NCBI RefSeq assembly: GCF_006716425.1 | Contig: NZ_VFOZ01000001.1 | Location: forward strand, 3,348,001 to 3,412,000 | Origin: Actinoallomurus bryophytorum | GTDB taxonomy: Bacteria > Actinomycetota > Actinomycetes > Streptosporangiales > Streptosporangiaceae | DNA length: 64,000 nucleotides | Direction of reading: 5' to 3' | Shown here: piece after piece, positions 32,670 through 40,671 of the stretch | Layout: each line of letters opens with the position of its first letter | How positions within the stretch are numbered: position 1 is the first letter of the stretch | The notes under the pieces: model-generated | Seen by the model: the letters and a program-made list of their open reading frames with translations, nothing else | Told to the model about the DNA's origin: nothing | The model's database searches: none | Translations under genes and position numbers: made by a program

Positions 32670-33560
32670 ATGAGCAGCGATACGCCGCAGGCTCAGGCTC
32701 CACAGGTCCCGACGTGCTACCGGCACCCGGAACGTGAGACGTACGTCAGCTGCACTCGGTGTGAGCGGCCGATCTGCCCGGATTGCATGCGCGACGCGTC
32801 GGTGGGACACCAGTGCCCCGAATGCGTGCGCGAGGGCAACCGTACGGTCCGCGAGCCGAGGACGGTCTTCGGCGGACGGGTCGCCACCAGGCCCACCGTC
32901 ACGCTGGTGCTCGTCGCCATCAACGTCCTCGCCTACATCGGGGAGCTGGCCTCACCGTCGTTCGTCGACCGGTTCGAGATGCTCGGCCAGCTGAAGACTC
33001 AGTTCGGCCAGGTCATCCCGGGCTACGGCGTCGCCGACGGCGAGTGGTATCGCCTGATCACTGGGGCGTTCCTGCATGTGCCGCTGACCCAGGGCACCTT
33101 CGGCATCACCCACATCCTGTTCAACATGTGGGCGCTGTGGGTGCTGGGGCCGCAGCTGGAGCAGGTGCTGGGCCGGGCGCGCTTCACGGTCCTGTACTTC
33201 CTGTCGGCGCTGGGCGGCAACGTCCTGCTCTTCCTGGTCGACCCGGGACAGCCCGCGGTGGGCGCCTCGGGTGCGATCTTCGGCCTGTTCGCGGCGTTCT
33301 TCGTGGTCGGACGCCGCCTGGGGGTGGATACGAGGGGGATCGCCTTCCTCATCGTGATCAACCTGATGTTCACGTTCACCTTCTCCGGGATCTCCTGGGA
33401 AGGCCACGTGGGCGGGCTGATCACCGGCGCGGTCCTGGCCGTGGCGTTCGCGTACGCACCCCGCGGCCGGCAGAAGGCCGTCCAGGTGGGCGCGTCCGCG
33501 GTCGTCGCGGCCGTCCTCGTCATCCTCACGGTCATCCAGACGACCGCGCTCACCGCCTGA
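32670..33560 (+). CDS. Rhomboid family intramembrane serine protease with N-terminal zinc-finger-like segment
   Basis: 296 residues. A cysteine-rich head (Cys16, 28, 31, 36, 39, 49, 52 with His19 and His47) resembles a B-box/zinc ribbon. The rhomboid core follows: HILFNMWALWVLGPQLE (148-164), the catalytic GASGAIFG with Ser200, and the partner His246 in WEGHVGGL. Six helices are visible. It cleaves membrane proteins within the bilayer; the substrate is unknown. ATG 32670 has GAGGAAG upstream. It is convergent with the ligase gene, 5 bp between stops. Confidence 0.92.
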   Translation: MSSDTPQAQAPQVPTCYRHPERETYVSCTRCERPICPDCMRDASVGHQCPECVREGNRTVREPRTVFGGRVATRPTVTLVLVAINVLAYIGELASPSFVDRFEMLGQLKTQFGQVIPGYGVADGEWYRLITGAFLHVPLTQGTFGITHILFNMWALWVLGPQLEQVLGRARFTVLYFLSALGGNVLLFLVDPGQPAVGASGAIFGLFAAFFVVGRRLGVDTRGIAFLIVINLMFTFTFSGISWEGHVGGLITGAVLAVAFAYAPRGRQKAVQVGASAVVAAVLVILTVIQTTALTA

Positions 33561-33565
33561 GCCTT

Positions 33566-35065
33566 CTACGAGGAGGTCCCGCGGGTATAGCGGTGCTTGA
33601 CGCCCCGGGGAAAGTACTCACTGTCTCCGGCCGGGAGCAGGGTGACCTGCGGGAGCTGGTACTCCTCGGGTACATAGTGGGCGAACTCGCTGTTGAGGCG
33701 GCGTAGCTGGGCCCGGATGGACTCGGCGGCGAGGCGTTCGCGCTGAGGGCCGGCGTCCTCGTCCGGGGCCAGTTCGATCGTGACCTTGAGATGGCGGTCG
33801 CGGTCGGCGTCCTCGGTGACCTCCAGGACGAACTTCCCCGTCGTCCACCCGCTGACCTCCGGCTGCTCCAGACCCACGGTGACGTTCTCCGGGTAGACGT
33901 TGGCGCCGAAGAACGACACGGTGAAGTGCGAACGCCCGAAGACATAGACGAAGGGGAGCTCGGGGGCGCCACGTCCACCGCCGAGCTCGGCCAGCGGATC
34001 GAAACCGTGCTTGGCGCAGAACTCGAGCATCTGCCGGTACTCGACGACGCCCCCCTCGTCGGCGATGTGATACCGGATGAGGGGTACTCCGCCGTCGGCG
34101 GAGAACAGCAGCGTGCCGTCGTGGGTCTCGAAGAAACGGCTGCGCGGGTCGTACTGCACGAGCGTGGGCAGCCGGGATTCGCCGAAGAGCGCCTGTGCGG
34201 CCTCGGGGTTGCCGGCCAGGAACCTCCGGATGCACACGCTCAGGGGTGTCTCGTTGCCGAGTACGCCGGAATCGGCCGTCCCGTAGAGCGCCGCCGAGTC
34301 ATGGGAGGGGCGTCGCATGCCCGTACGCTCGCCCACCAAAGAGCGCCAGTCCTCGCTGAACACCTCACCGGCCATGACGAGCTTGATGTCCATGGACGAC
34401 CAGTCCATGCCACGGCTGATCCCGGTGTCGATGACATCTTTGAGGAACGGCGGATAGCCCAGCAGGACGGTCTGCTCGAACGACGGCGCCAGCTCGGGGA
34501 CGACGCGCAGGATCTCCTCGCGATCGTTGCCCGGCGCGACGACGGTGATCGGGTAGCCCTTGGTGCCGAGGTTGCGGCAGCACGCGGCCGTGTACAGGCC
34601 GCCCACCCAGGTGCCCATCGGGAAGCAGACGACGGCGAGTGTGCTGCGCTCGTCGGCGTTGAAGCCGTCATGGAAGATCTGCTCGAACCGGGCGGTGGTC
34701 TCCAGCTCGTCCAGCAGGGAGCGCGGCCAGTACGTCGGCCGGCCCGTCGAGCCCGAGGAGACGGCGACGACGTCGCAGTGTTCGAGCCGGCCGTCGCGGC
34801 ACATCTCGGCCAGCGGGTAGTGGCGGTGGTAGTTCTCCTTCGTGACCATGGGCAGCCGTCGGAAGTCGGCCAGGGTCACTATGCCGCCGGGGTCGATGTC
34901 GTGCCGCCGGAGGAAATCCCGGTAGGCGGGAACGGACTTCACGACGCGACGGAACAGGTCCAGCACCGCACTCTCGTACGTCGTCGGGTCCGAGGCCGGA
35001 GTCGGCGGGCGACTGAAGAACTCCTCCATACCGGTGATGACCTGGCGATTTCGCGTAGCGTCCAT
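33566..35065 (-). CDS. PaaK-like adenylate-forming ligase family protein
   Basis: 499 residues related to phenylacetate-CoA ligase/CapK proteins of the ANL superfamily. The phosphate-binding loop is SSGSTGRPT (103-111). Later motifs include YGTADSG, the adenine region around LFSADGGVPLIRYHIADEGG, and the PaaK-type C-terminal domain GANVYPENV ... VTIELAPDEDAGPQRERL. It activates a carboxylate as the acyl-AMP and possibly the CoA ester; the substrate is not predictable. No ring-hydroxylation or capsule genes lie beside it. It interrupts the normal rhomboid-to-crgA order, suggesting insertion of accessory genes here. Confidence 0.82.
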   Translation of the reverse strand: MDATRNRQVITGMEEFFSRPPTPASDPTTYESAVLDLFRRVVKSVPAYRDFLRRHDIDPGGIVTLADFRRLPMVTKENYHRHYPLAEMCRDGRLEHCDVVAVSSGSTGRPTYWPRSLLDELETTARFEQIFHDGFNADERSTLAVVCFPMGTWVGGLYTAACCRNLGTKGYPITVVAPGNDREEILRVVPELAPSFEQTVLLGYPPFLKDVIDTGISRGMDWSSMDIKLVMAGEVFSEDWRSLVGERTGMRRPSHDSAALYGTADSGVLGNETPLSVCIRRFLAGNPEAAQALFGESRLPTLVQYDPRSRFFETHDGTLLFSADGGVPLIRYHIADEGGVVEYRQMLEFCAKHGFDPLAELGGGRGAPELPFVYVFGRSHFTVSFFGANVYPENVTVGLEQPEVSGWTTGKFVLEVTEDADRDRHLKVTIELAPDEDAGPQRERLAAESIRAQLRRLNSEFAHYVPEEYQLPQVTLLPAGDSEYFPRGVKHRYTRGTSS

Positions 35066-35350
35066 GCACCGGGACTTTAGCGGGCCGTCTGGAGCCGTCC
35101 GGGGTGCCTAGATCCCCAGAACCGATAGGCCGGAAATATCGGCAAGTTCAGGCATCGCGGTAGCAGAACAGGCAGGATCCCCAAGATCATGCCGGTGTCG
35201 AAGCCCCATACCTCCTCCCTTTACATGCGAGGAGGGAGTCATCACGACCGGCACGCCACAGAAATCAGGTTTCGTCGCGAACCTCCAGCGCCGTTACGGA
35301 CATCTAACACGCGATCTTTCAATGAGTAACCTTCCGAGGAGACATTTACC

Positions 35351-35953
35351 ATGCAGTTCAACCGCCTGCGCACTATCGGCGCCCTCGCCTGTAGCGGCGG
35401 AATGATCGCTCTGGCTCTCACCGGCTGCAACGACAACGCCGGCGCCTCGGGAACATTCGATTCGCCGCCGCCCTCATCCGGCTCGAGCGCCCCCAGCACG
35501 GGCCATCAGCCAACGATGCCCGCCGGCCAGGGGAAGACGCCCGCCTGCCTGGCCCCCGACATGCACGCCGACCTCCAGATTCAAGACTCCAGCTCCGCGG
35601 GCAAAGGCATCGGCACATTGATCCTGACCCACGAGACGGGCCACAGTTGCCTCATCCCGGCCGGGTGGGCGCCGATCGGCGACCGGGGGGCGACCAACTA
35701 CGTGCCGTTTCCCGCCACGCGGACCAACTACCCCGGCGCAGGCAGGAGCATCGTCCTGGCCGCCGGCCGGTCGGTTTACGCTGGAATGAAATGGCACACC
35801 GGAAACTGCGGCACCACAGACATCGGCGTCGCCTGGGACAACTCCTGGATCCCGGTCAAGTTCAAGGCCCTCAACGGCCATAAACCACCGATCTGCGATG
35901 CTCTCGTGCTCGGCACCATCCAGCCCTCCATGGAGGGCGTCAACTTCACCTGA
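35351..35953 (+). CDS. DUF4232 lipoprotein
   Basis: 200 residues. The signal ends in the lipobox LTGC, with lipidated Cys at about 26. A Ser/Pro-rich linker (about 35-62) is followed by the DUF4232 beta domain CLAPDMHADLQIQ ... ILTHETGHSCLIPAGWAPI ... KWHTGNCGTTDIGVAWDNSW ... CDALVLGTIQPS, with four Cys that can form two disulfides. ATG 35351 has GAGGAG before it. It is an exported cell-surface protein of unknown role, common in actinomycetes. The 285 bases upstream (35066-35350) contain only a small CCTCCTC/GAGGAGG hairpin at 35211-35235 and no gene. Confidence 0.85.
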   Translation: MQFNRLRTIGALACSGGMIALALTGCNDNAGASGTFDSPPPSSGSSAPSTGHQPTMPAGQGKTPACLAPDMHADLQIQDSSSAGKGIGTLILTHETGHSCLIPAGWAPIGDRGATNYVPFPATRTNYPGAGRSIVLAAGRSVYAGMKWHTGNCGTTDIGVAWDNSWIPVKFKALNGHKPPICDALVLGTIQPSMEGVNFT

Positions 35954-36052
35954 CCCACCCGGAGTGTGGCCTTGTGGGCGGGCTCCTCCGTGGGAGTCAC
36001 ACCACGCCACCATGCAGGGGCCCTGGGGGTGCCCCGGTCGCATGCCCGTTGG

Positions 36053-36595
36053 TCAGCGGGGGTGGTAATCCTCGTGGGGGGTGGCTCGCTGCCAGACCGT
36101 GTCGAAGGCCGTCTCGCAGAGCCGGGCGACCTCCGGGTCGTCGGTCCACTCGTGGCCGGTCTCGGCTCCGTTCCCGGCGAAGTGGTTGAAGATGACGCGC
36201 TCGTCGTCCAGGAGCCAAAAGTCGTTTCCGGGCAGGGCGAGGCTGGAGGCGTCGCGGCGCGGCAGCCACCTGACCTGCTCCCCGGCGATGATGTTGGTGA
36301 AGGTGCCGTCGTACTCGAACTTGATGTACTCGGTGACCGGCTCGGACACGATCCTGGCGCGGCGCATCTGGACGCCCCGGCCGGTGGTCTCCTCGACGAG
36401 GCTCAGCCAGGGGCGCCACCACGAGTCGCGGTCGTCGGGGTCCTCACGATGACCGGCCTTCCAGGCTTGGAGCAGGACGTCCTCGTCGGTTACCGCGTAG
36501 GCGTCGCGCATCTCCAGGTGGACGGCGCTCCGTCGACAGGAGCCGAGCATCTCCGTCCAGTGCTCGAACGGCGGCGGCTGGTCACTCCAGTGCAT
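36053..36595 (-). CDS. DUF6879 family protein
   Basis: About 180 residues. Family phrases: HLEMRDAYAVTDEDVLLQAWKAG (about 26-48), GVQMRRARIVSEPVTEYIKFEYDGTF, AGEQVRWLPRRDAS, LPGNDFWLLDDERVIFNHFAGNG and ARLCETAFDTVWQRATPHEDY. These proteins occur by the dozen in actinomycetes, usually beside XRE/DUF397 genes, as here. ATG 36595 fits the GGAGG at seven bases; ATG 36601 is too close to it. Molecular function unknown; probably part of a regulator-partner set. Confidence 0.83.
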   Translation of the reverse strand: MHWSDQPPPFEHWTEMLGSCRRSAVHLEMRDAYAVTDEDVLLQAWKAGHREDPDDRDSWWRPWLSLVEETTGRGVQMRRARIVSEPVTEYIKFEYDGTFTNIIAGEQVRWLPRRDASSLALPGNDFWLLDDERVIFNHFAGNGAETGHEWTDDPEVARLCETAFDTVWQRATPHEDYHPR

Positions 36596-36752
36596 TGACA
36601 TACCTCCGGCAGGGGATCACTTTCGATGGTTGCGCCGCAATTTCCACGAAGCAACAGGCGAATGTGGCCGCCTTCGGGCGGTTTGGGCGTGACAAGCGAC
36701 CTTGAGCGATACGCCGCTTTCGTCCTACTAGGTAGCTGTGGGGAAAAACGAA

Positions 36753-36775
36753 GACCCCCGCTGGTAACGGGGGTC
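36753..36775 (-). terminator. Minus-strand terminator of the XRE/DUF397 operon
   Basis: GACCCCCG (36753-36760) and CGGGGGTC (36768-36775) form an 8-bp stem with a 7-base loop. On the minus strand it is followed by TTCGTTTTT, a proper U-tract, 18 bp after the DUF397 stop. Confidence 0.85.
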
Positions 36776-36792
36776 ATGGTGCGTTTGTGACG

Positions 36793-36954
36793 TCAGTCGC
36801 GAGTGGGACCTGTAGAGATCAGGCCGACCTCAACGCAGTCGCCACCTTGTGTGCTGCTGAGACTGCTCTTACGCCACAAGATTTGGGTGACCTCGATGCA
36901 GTCATCGCCCTGGGAGTTGCTGTGGCTGCTCTTGCGCCATTCGGATCGGCTCAC
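36793..36954 (-). CDS. DUF397 protein with two tandem half-motifs
   Basis: A 53-residue protein read by hand on the minus strand. GTG 36954 overlaps the stop of the XRE regulator (GTGA). It contains the DUF397 phrase twice: WRKSSHSNSQGDDCIEV then WRKSSLSSTQGGDCVEV, ending LISTGPTRD. The typical DUF397 protein has one W-x-K-S-S...C-V-E-V module of 55-60 residues with a longer tail, so this copy looks like an internal duplication with a truncated end. DUF397 proteins are the small partners of DUF5753 regulators (the BldB/WhiJ-like class) and act with them in developmental or antibiotic control. Confidence 0.85.
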   Translation of the reverse strand: MSRSEWRKSSHSNSQGDDCIEVTQILWRKSSLSSTQGGDCVEVGLISTGPTRD

Positions 36955-37760
36955 TGCATAGCCTCCATGGCTTGTACGATCCGGACCCTTGATGGTTCTT
37001 CCGGCATTGCGTGCTGCCCGATGCGATCGTACCTTAAGATATAAGATCTCACCTCTGCGGCGGATGGTACCAGTCTGCCCCCACCTGGAGATTCCGCGAA
37101 GGCGACATCGCCGGTCTCAGTGGTCATGATCTTGAATGCTCCATCGAGGCCTGGATGCGCACCGACGTGTTTCGGTACTACGCGAATTGCGATATTCGGC
37201 GATTCGATTGCCTTGAGTAGGTGGGCGAGTTGCGCACGCATCACGGCCTTGCCGCCTACGGGTACCTCCAGAACAGGTTCCCACAGGAGGACCCAGAGCA
37301 CCGGTGGCTCGTCCCTGGCCAAGATCTCCTGGCGTGCCATGCGACCAGCCAGTACTTCCTCCAGATCCCTTACGGCGCCGGCTTTCAGAGCCGCTTTGGC
37401 GTAGTCCTCGGTCTGGAGCAGTCCGGGAACCAGTGCGTTCTCCCAGATTTTGATCACCGAGGAGCGGACCTCGATGTCGACGTGCTGTCGGAACCAGTCG
37501 GGGTCGTGGCCGAGGCGGGCGTACCAGAGCATCAGGGTGAAGTGTCCACCGGTATTCCACAGTTTGTCGAGCTTTAGTGCCTGGCCGTCGTCGATCTTAG
37601 CCACGTTGTTCTCGAGTCGAGAGACGGACGACCTGGCGACATTTAATACCTTTGCGAGGTCTTGCCCGGAAAGTCCGCGCTTCATGCGCTGGAACCGCAG
37701 GTCGTAGGCGATCCAGTTCCACATGGACGCCTTCGGGTCGGGTGGGGGGTTGGGCAGCAT
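36951..37760 (-). CDS. Helix-turn-helix DUF5753 (XRE-family) regulator
   Basis: 269 residues. The helix-turn-helix is LRFQRMKRGLSGQDLAKVLNVARSSVSRLENN (about 21-52). The DUF5753 domain includes SVIKIWENALVPGLLQTEDYAKAAL, RMARQEILARDEPPVLWVLLWEPVL, HLLKAIESPNIAIRVVPKHVGAHPGLDGAF and RSYILRYDRIGQHAM. It is a WhiJ-like regulator co-encoded with a DUF397 partner by a GTGA overlap. ATG 37760 has GGGAG before it. Third-position GC is visibly lower than in neighbouring genes (many AT-ending codons), suggesting later arrival. Confidence 0.92.
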   Translation of the reverse strand: MLPNPPPDPKASMWNWIAYDLRFQRMKRGLSGQDLAKVLNVARSSVSRLENNVAKIDDGQALKLDKLWNTGGHFTLMLWYARLGHDPDWFRQHVDIEVRSSVIKIWENALVPGLLQTEDYAKAALKAGAVRDLEEVLAGRMARQEILARDEPPVLWVLLWEPVLEVPVGGKAVMRAQLAHLLKAIESPNIAIRVVPKHVGAHPGLDGAFKIMTTETGDVAFAESPGGGRLVPSAAEVRSYILRYDRIGQHAMPEEPSRVRIVQAMEAMQ

Positions 37761-37997
37761 ATGTACTCCCGGGATATCCGGTGCTTTCTCGATGTTCCAC
37801 GGAACGCCGCCAGATTATCCACGGTAAGCAATGCGATGCAGCGCAATGCCGCAAAACCGCTCGCGTGAATGAATTACCACGCAGTAGTGGGTAAATGCGG
37901 GAAAGCCCGCGGCAGGACGCCCGGCAAGGCCATGGCAACAAGAAAGACCGAAGCGGGGCAGAGTTCCGCCCGGACAGGTTCCTGTCGGCCGAATCGG

Positions 37998-38175
37998 GCG
38001 AGCGGTCCGCGTTGTCGGCGCATTCGCTGTTGATAGGGAGTCGCCGACCGGCCTGCTGCGAGCGGTCCACGCTGCCAGCACGCTCGGCGTAACCGGCGCG
38101 TTGCCAACCGGCTGCTCGTGCCGGTCCGCGCTGCCGGCACGTTAGCCGTTAACGGCGAATTGCCGACCGACCTGC
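37998..38175. repeat. Three degenerate 59-60-bp direct repeats
   Basis: Units at 37998-38057, 38058-38116 and 38117-38175 each begin with a G/C-G-x-G-x-CGGTCC segment and end in G(T)CGCC/TTGCC-x-ACCG-x-CCTGC. They are clearly related by eye but diverged; a fragment of a fourth follows. They lie in the 950-bp gap 37761-38716, which holds no gene I can support. Confidence 0.6.
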
Positions 38176-38286
38176 CAGCGACCCTGATCACGCCGCTCGC
38201 CGACACGCACCGCTCGCCGGCACGCGCCGGTCGGCACGCCCTCACCGTCCGGTACCGGGGCCCCGGCATGATCTCGCGGTCGAAGC

Positions 38287-38342
38287 GCTCGTCGGCCTGC
38301 GCTCGTCGGCCTGTGCCTGGCGACCTGTGCCTGGCGGCGAGC
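38287..38342. repeat. Four 14-bp tandem repeats
   Basis: Units at 38287, 38301, 38315 and 38329 follow GCTCGTCGGCCTGC, GCTCGTCGGCCTGT, GCCTGGCGACCTGT and GCCTGGCGGCGAGC. They are in the same gene-free gap between the XRE gene and crgA. A pair of GGTGCCGGCGGGCGCC copies (about 38580 and 38610) follows. Confidence 0.65.
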
Positions 38343-38667
38343 CGCCCCCATCGAGAGACCTATCTTGGCGGCGGTCCGCGCCGGAACACGGCGCGCGGGG
38401 TCGGCGGCACAGGGCACGGCATCCGCGGCAAGGGCGTCTGGGCGTCAACCGGGTGTCGGCCGGCGACCGACGACAACGCGACGAGGCGTCGTCTGAGGAC
38501 CGCGCAGTAGGACAGGTACAACGCCACTGGACCGCATCACCCGCGCGGCCGCATCAGGGCCGGTGCCGCCGTGCACGCCGGTGCCGGCGGGCGCCTGGGC
38601 CGGGTTCTGCGGGTGCCGGCGGGCGCCGGAGGCTCCTGGCCGCCCCTCGTCAGGGACGGCCCCTTCA

Positions 38668-38700
38668 TGATCCACAAGGCTATCCACAACATGTGGATAA
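38668..38700. promoter_or_regulatory. DnaA-box cluster downstream of crgA
   Basis: Within 33 bp: TGATCCACA (38668-38676), CTATCCACA (38680-38688) and, inverted, TGTGGATAA (38692-38700), which is the complement of the perfect box TTATCCACA. The last two are head-to-head, three bases apart. A single-mismatch box TTATCCACG lies further upstream at 37815-37823. Titration or replication-control use is inference. Confidence 0.6.
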
Positions 38701-38716
38701 CGGTGTGGGAAACCTG

Positions 38717-38974
38717 TCAACGCCAGCGCGTCGAGAGCACCACACCGATGACGATCGCACCGAAACCGATCAGTAGGTTCCAGTTGCTGAGGCCGCTGAT
38801 GACCGGCGCGGTCGTGCCGGTGCTCGCCAGCACGTAGTACACGGCGATCCAGATCAGGCCGATCAGCCAGCAGCCCACCATGGTCGGAACCAGCCACCGC
38901 GGGCTGACCGCGACCTTCTGCGAGCGCTGTGGCGGCGTGTAGACGGCCTTCTTGCGTACCTTCGACTTGGGCAC
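38717..38974 (-). CDS. crgA: Cell division protein CrgA
   Basis: 85 residues from GTG 38974, with GAGGAG upstream. The N-terminal basic, phosphorylation-prone segment PKSKVRKKAVYTPPQRSQK is followed by two membrane helices (WLVPTMVGCWLIGLIWIAVYYVL and WNLLIGFGAIVIGVVLSTRW) joined by a short loop. The family's usual length is 84-93. CrgA is a divisome protein that in mycobacteria and Streptomyces recruits or modulates FtsZ-ring and PBP components and is a PknA/PknB substrate. Its position, divergent from the DUF881/sortase genes and near pknB, is the conserved actinomycete arrangement. Confidence 0.95.
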   Translation of the reverse strand: MPKSKVRKKAVYTPPQRSQKVAVSPRWLVPTMVGCWLIGLIWIAVYYVLASTGTTAPVISGLSNWNLLIGFGAIVIGVVLSTRWR

Positions 38975-39090
38975 GGTGGGTCTCTCCTCGGGGCGGGGCA
39001 GGGCCTTATGCCTGGCCCGCGCATGGGTCAGTTTGTCGGTTAGCGTAGTCGCTGGTGAGCAGCGTAGTTCCATAACGGTGGCAGTGGGGG

Positions 39091-39864
39091 GTGGCGATGG
39101 GGGTAAAACCCGGTACTGGCAGGTCAAGGACCCTTACCTGGCGCCACGCCATCCCGGCTCTCACCCTCTTCGCGGGCACATTGTTCTCCGCCAGCGCGAG
39201 TACGGCGCACGGCACCGACCTGCGCGGCGGCAGCCGTACCAAGGTCACCGAACTCATCGCCCAGGAGCAGCGCGGCTACCAGGGCTCCCAGAACACCTAC
39301 CGGCAGCTGCGGCGTCAGGTTGACGAGCTCGGCCGCCAGGCCGGCCGGCGGGACGCTCGGGTCCTCGCCGCGCAGCAGGACGCCGACCGGCTCGCCGCGC
39401 TGTCCGGGTTCACGGCCGTGAGCGGCAGGGCCGTACGCGTCTCGCTGGACGACGCTCCGCGTGACCAGCGCGTTCCCGGGGAGCCGAGCCCCGATGACCT
39501 CGTCGTCCACCAGCAGGACGTTCAGGCCGTCGTCAACGCGTTGTGGGCCGGAGGCGCCACCGGCGTGCAAATAATGGACCAACGACTGATCTCCACCAGC
39601 GCCGTCCGCTGCGTAGGCAATACGCTCATCCTTCAGGGAGTCGTCTACTCGCCGCCGTTCCGGATCACCGCCACGGGCACGCCCGAGCGGCTGCGGGCGG
39701 CGCTCGCCGCCTCGCCGGAGATTCAGATCTACCGACAGTACGTCGACCAATACGGACTCGGGTACACCGTGAAGACCCTCCAGAAGACCACGTTGCCCGC
39801 CTACACGGGCAACGCGACGCCGAAGTACGCAACGGAGCCTGACGGTGCGATTGCTCATCCGTAG
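39091..39864 (+). CDS. DUF881 family protein
   Basis: 257 residues. A membrane-anchor signal (ALTLFAGTLFSASAS) is followed by a coiled-coil (QGSQNTYRQLRRQVDELGRQAG) and the DUF881 domain (GRAVRVSLDDAPRD, HQQDVQAVVNALWAGGATGV, MDQRLISTSAVRCVGNTLIL, LQGVVYSPPFRITATGTPE). It is an envelope protein always encoded near crgA, sortase and pknB in actinobacteria and is thought to belong to the division/wall machinery. GTG 39091 or ATG 39097 can start it. Its end overlaps the sortase gene by 20 bp. Confidence 0.9.
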   Translation: MAMGVKPGTGRSRTLTWRHAIPALTLFAGTLFSASASTAHGTDLRGGSRTKVTELIAQEQRGYQGSQNTYRQLRRQVDELGRQAGRRDARVLAAQQDADRLAALSGFTAVSGRAVRVSLDDAPRDQRVPGEPSPDDLVVHQQDVQAVVNALWAGGATGVQIMDQRLISTSAVRCVGNTLILQGVVYSPPFRITATGTPERLRAALAASPEIQIYRQYVDQYGLGYTVKTLQKTTLPAYTGNATPKYATEPDGAIAHP

Positions 39865-40483
39865 CCTCGGCGAGCTGTGCATCACCGCCGGGCTCATCAT
39901 GCTGCTCTTCGTCGCGTACGAGCTGTGGGGTACCGGCGCGTACACCCAGGCACAGCAGCACAAGCTGGGCGACGAGCTGACGCGTTCGTGGGCCACCAGC
40001 GCTGGCAATGTCACCACCGAGCGCGTACGCCTCGGGCACGGCCTCGCGCTGATCCGCATTCCCCGGCTCGGCAAGGGCTTCCACTACGTCGTCATCGAGG
40101 GCGTCTCGATCGCCGACCTCCGCAAGGGTCCCGGGCACTACCCGGGTACGGCGATGCCCGGTCAGATCGGCAACTTCGTCGTCTCCGGCCACCGCACGAC
40201 CTACCTCGCGCCCTTCAACAAGCTGGGCGAGCTGCGCGGCGGCGACAAGATCCTCATCGACACCCGCGCCAACCAGTACGTCTACAAGGTCACCTCGACG
40301 AAGGTGGTGCAGCCCAGCGACGTGAGCGTCGCGGCGCCGGTGCCCGAGCACCCGAAGGCGAACCCCACCAAACGGCTCATCACCCTGACCACCTGCAACC
40401 CGAAGTACTCCGCGGCACAGCGGCTCATCATCTTCGGCCAGCTGATCTCGACGACACCGCGCGTGAAGGAGGCCGGTACCTGA
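39845..40483 (+). CDS. Class E sortase
   Basis: 212 residues. The N-terminal membrane anchor is LCITAGLIMLLFVAYELWG (11-29). The catalytic triad is visible: His116 in VVSGHRTTY, Cys184 in LITLTTCNPKY and Arg193 in AAQRLIIFG. The TLTTC motif and the FVVSGH box match class E sortases, which in actinobacteria anchor LAXTG-type proteins to the wall or link pilus and aerial-growth proteins. GTG 39845 is inside the end of the DUF881 gene, so they are translationally linked. The next gene starts in the stop codon (TGATG). Confidence 0.93.
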   Translation: MRLLIRSLGELCITAGLIMLLFVAYELWGTGAYTQAQQHKLGDELTRSWATSAGNVTTERVRLGHGLALIRIPRLGKGFHYVVIEGVSIADLRKGPGHYPGTAMPGQIGNFVVSGHRTTYLAPFNKLGELRGGDKILIDTRANQYVYKVTSTKVVQPSDVSVAAPVPEHPKANPTKRLITLTTCNPKYSAAQRLIIFGQLISTTPRVKEAGT

Positions 40484-40671
40484 TGTACGCGTGGCTGTGG
40501 CGGCACCTGCCTGGCAACACGGTGGGGCGGGCCTGCGTCACGCTGGCCGCCGTGATCATCTTGGGTCTCCTGCTCTGGTACTCCCTGTTCCCCTGGGTCG
40601 AGCCGAAGCTCCAGTTCGACCACGGCACGGTCGGCGGCGGCACCTCGGCCCCCGCGAGCCCGAATCCCTGA
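40483..40671 (+). CDS. Small single-span membrane protein
   Basis: A 62-residue protein. ATG 40483 shares a base with the sortase stop (TGATG), and its own stop shares a base with the pabA-type start. A cytoplasmic amphipathic start MYAWLWRHLPGNTVG leads to one helix (ACVTLAAVIILGLLLWYSLFPWV) and a short outer tail ending TSAPASPNP. Such mini-proteins of about 60 residues between sortase and pabA are conserved in this actinomycete locus; their role is unknown. Confidence 0.85.
   Translation: MYAWLWRHLPGNTVGRACVTLAAVIILGLLLWYSLFPWVEPKLQFDHGTVGGGTSAPASPNP

Noticed and set aside
35100-35340. Transposase or insertion-sequence remnant before the DUF4232 gene
   Set aside because: No inverted terminal repeats, target duplication or transposase fragments could be recognised.
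38118-38510. A 130-codon plus-strand frame in the gap before crgA
   Set aside because: It runs through the degenerate repeats, has no ribosome site and no recognisable protein features.
38668-38700. oriC
   Set aside because: Three boxes only, no dnaA or dnaN, and no AT-rich unwinding region; a satellite box cluster is a better description.
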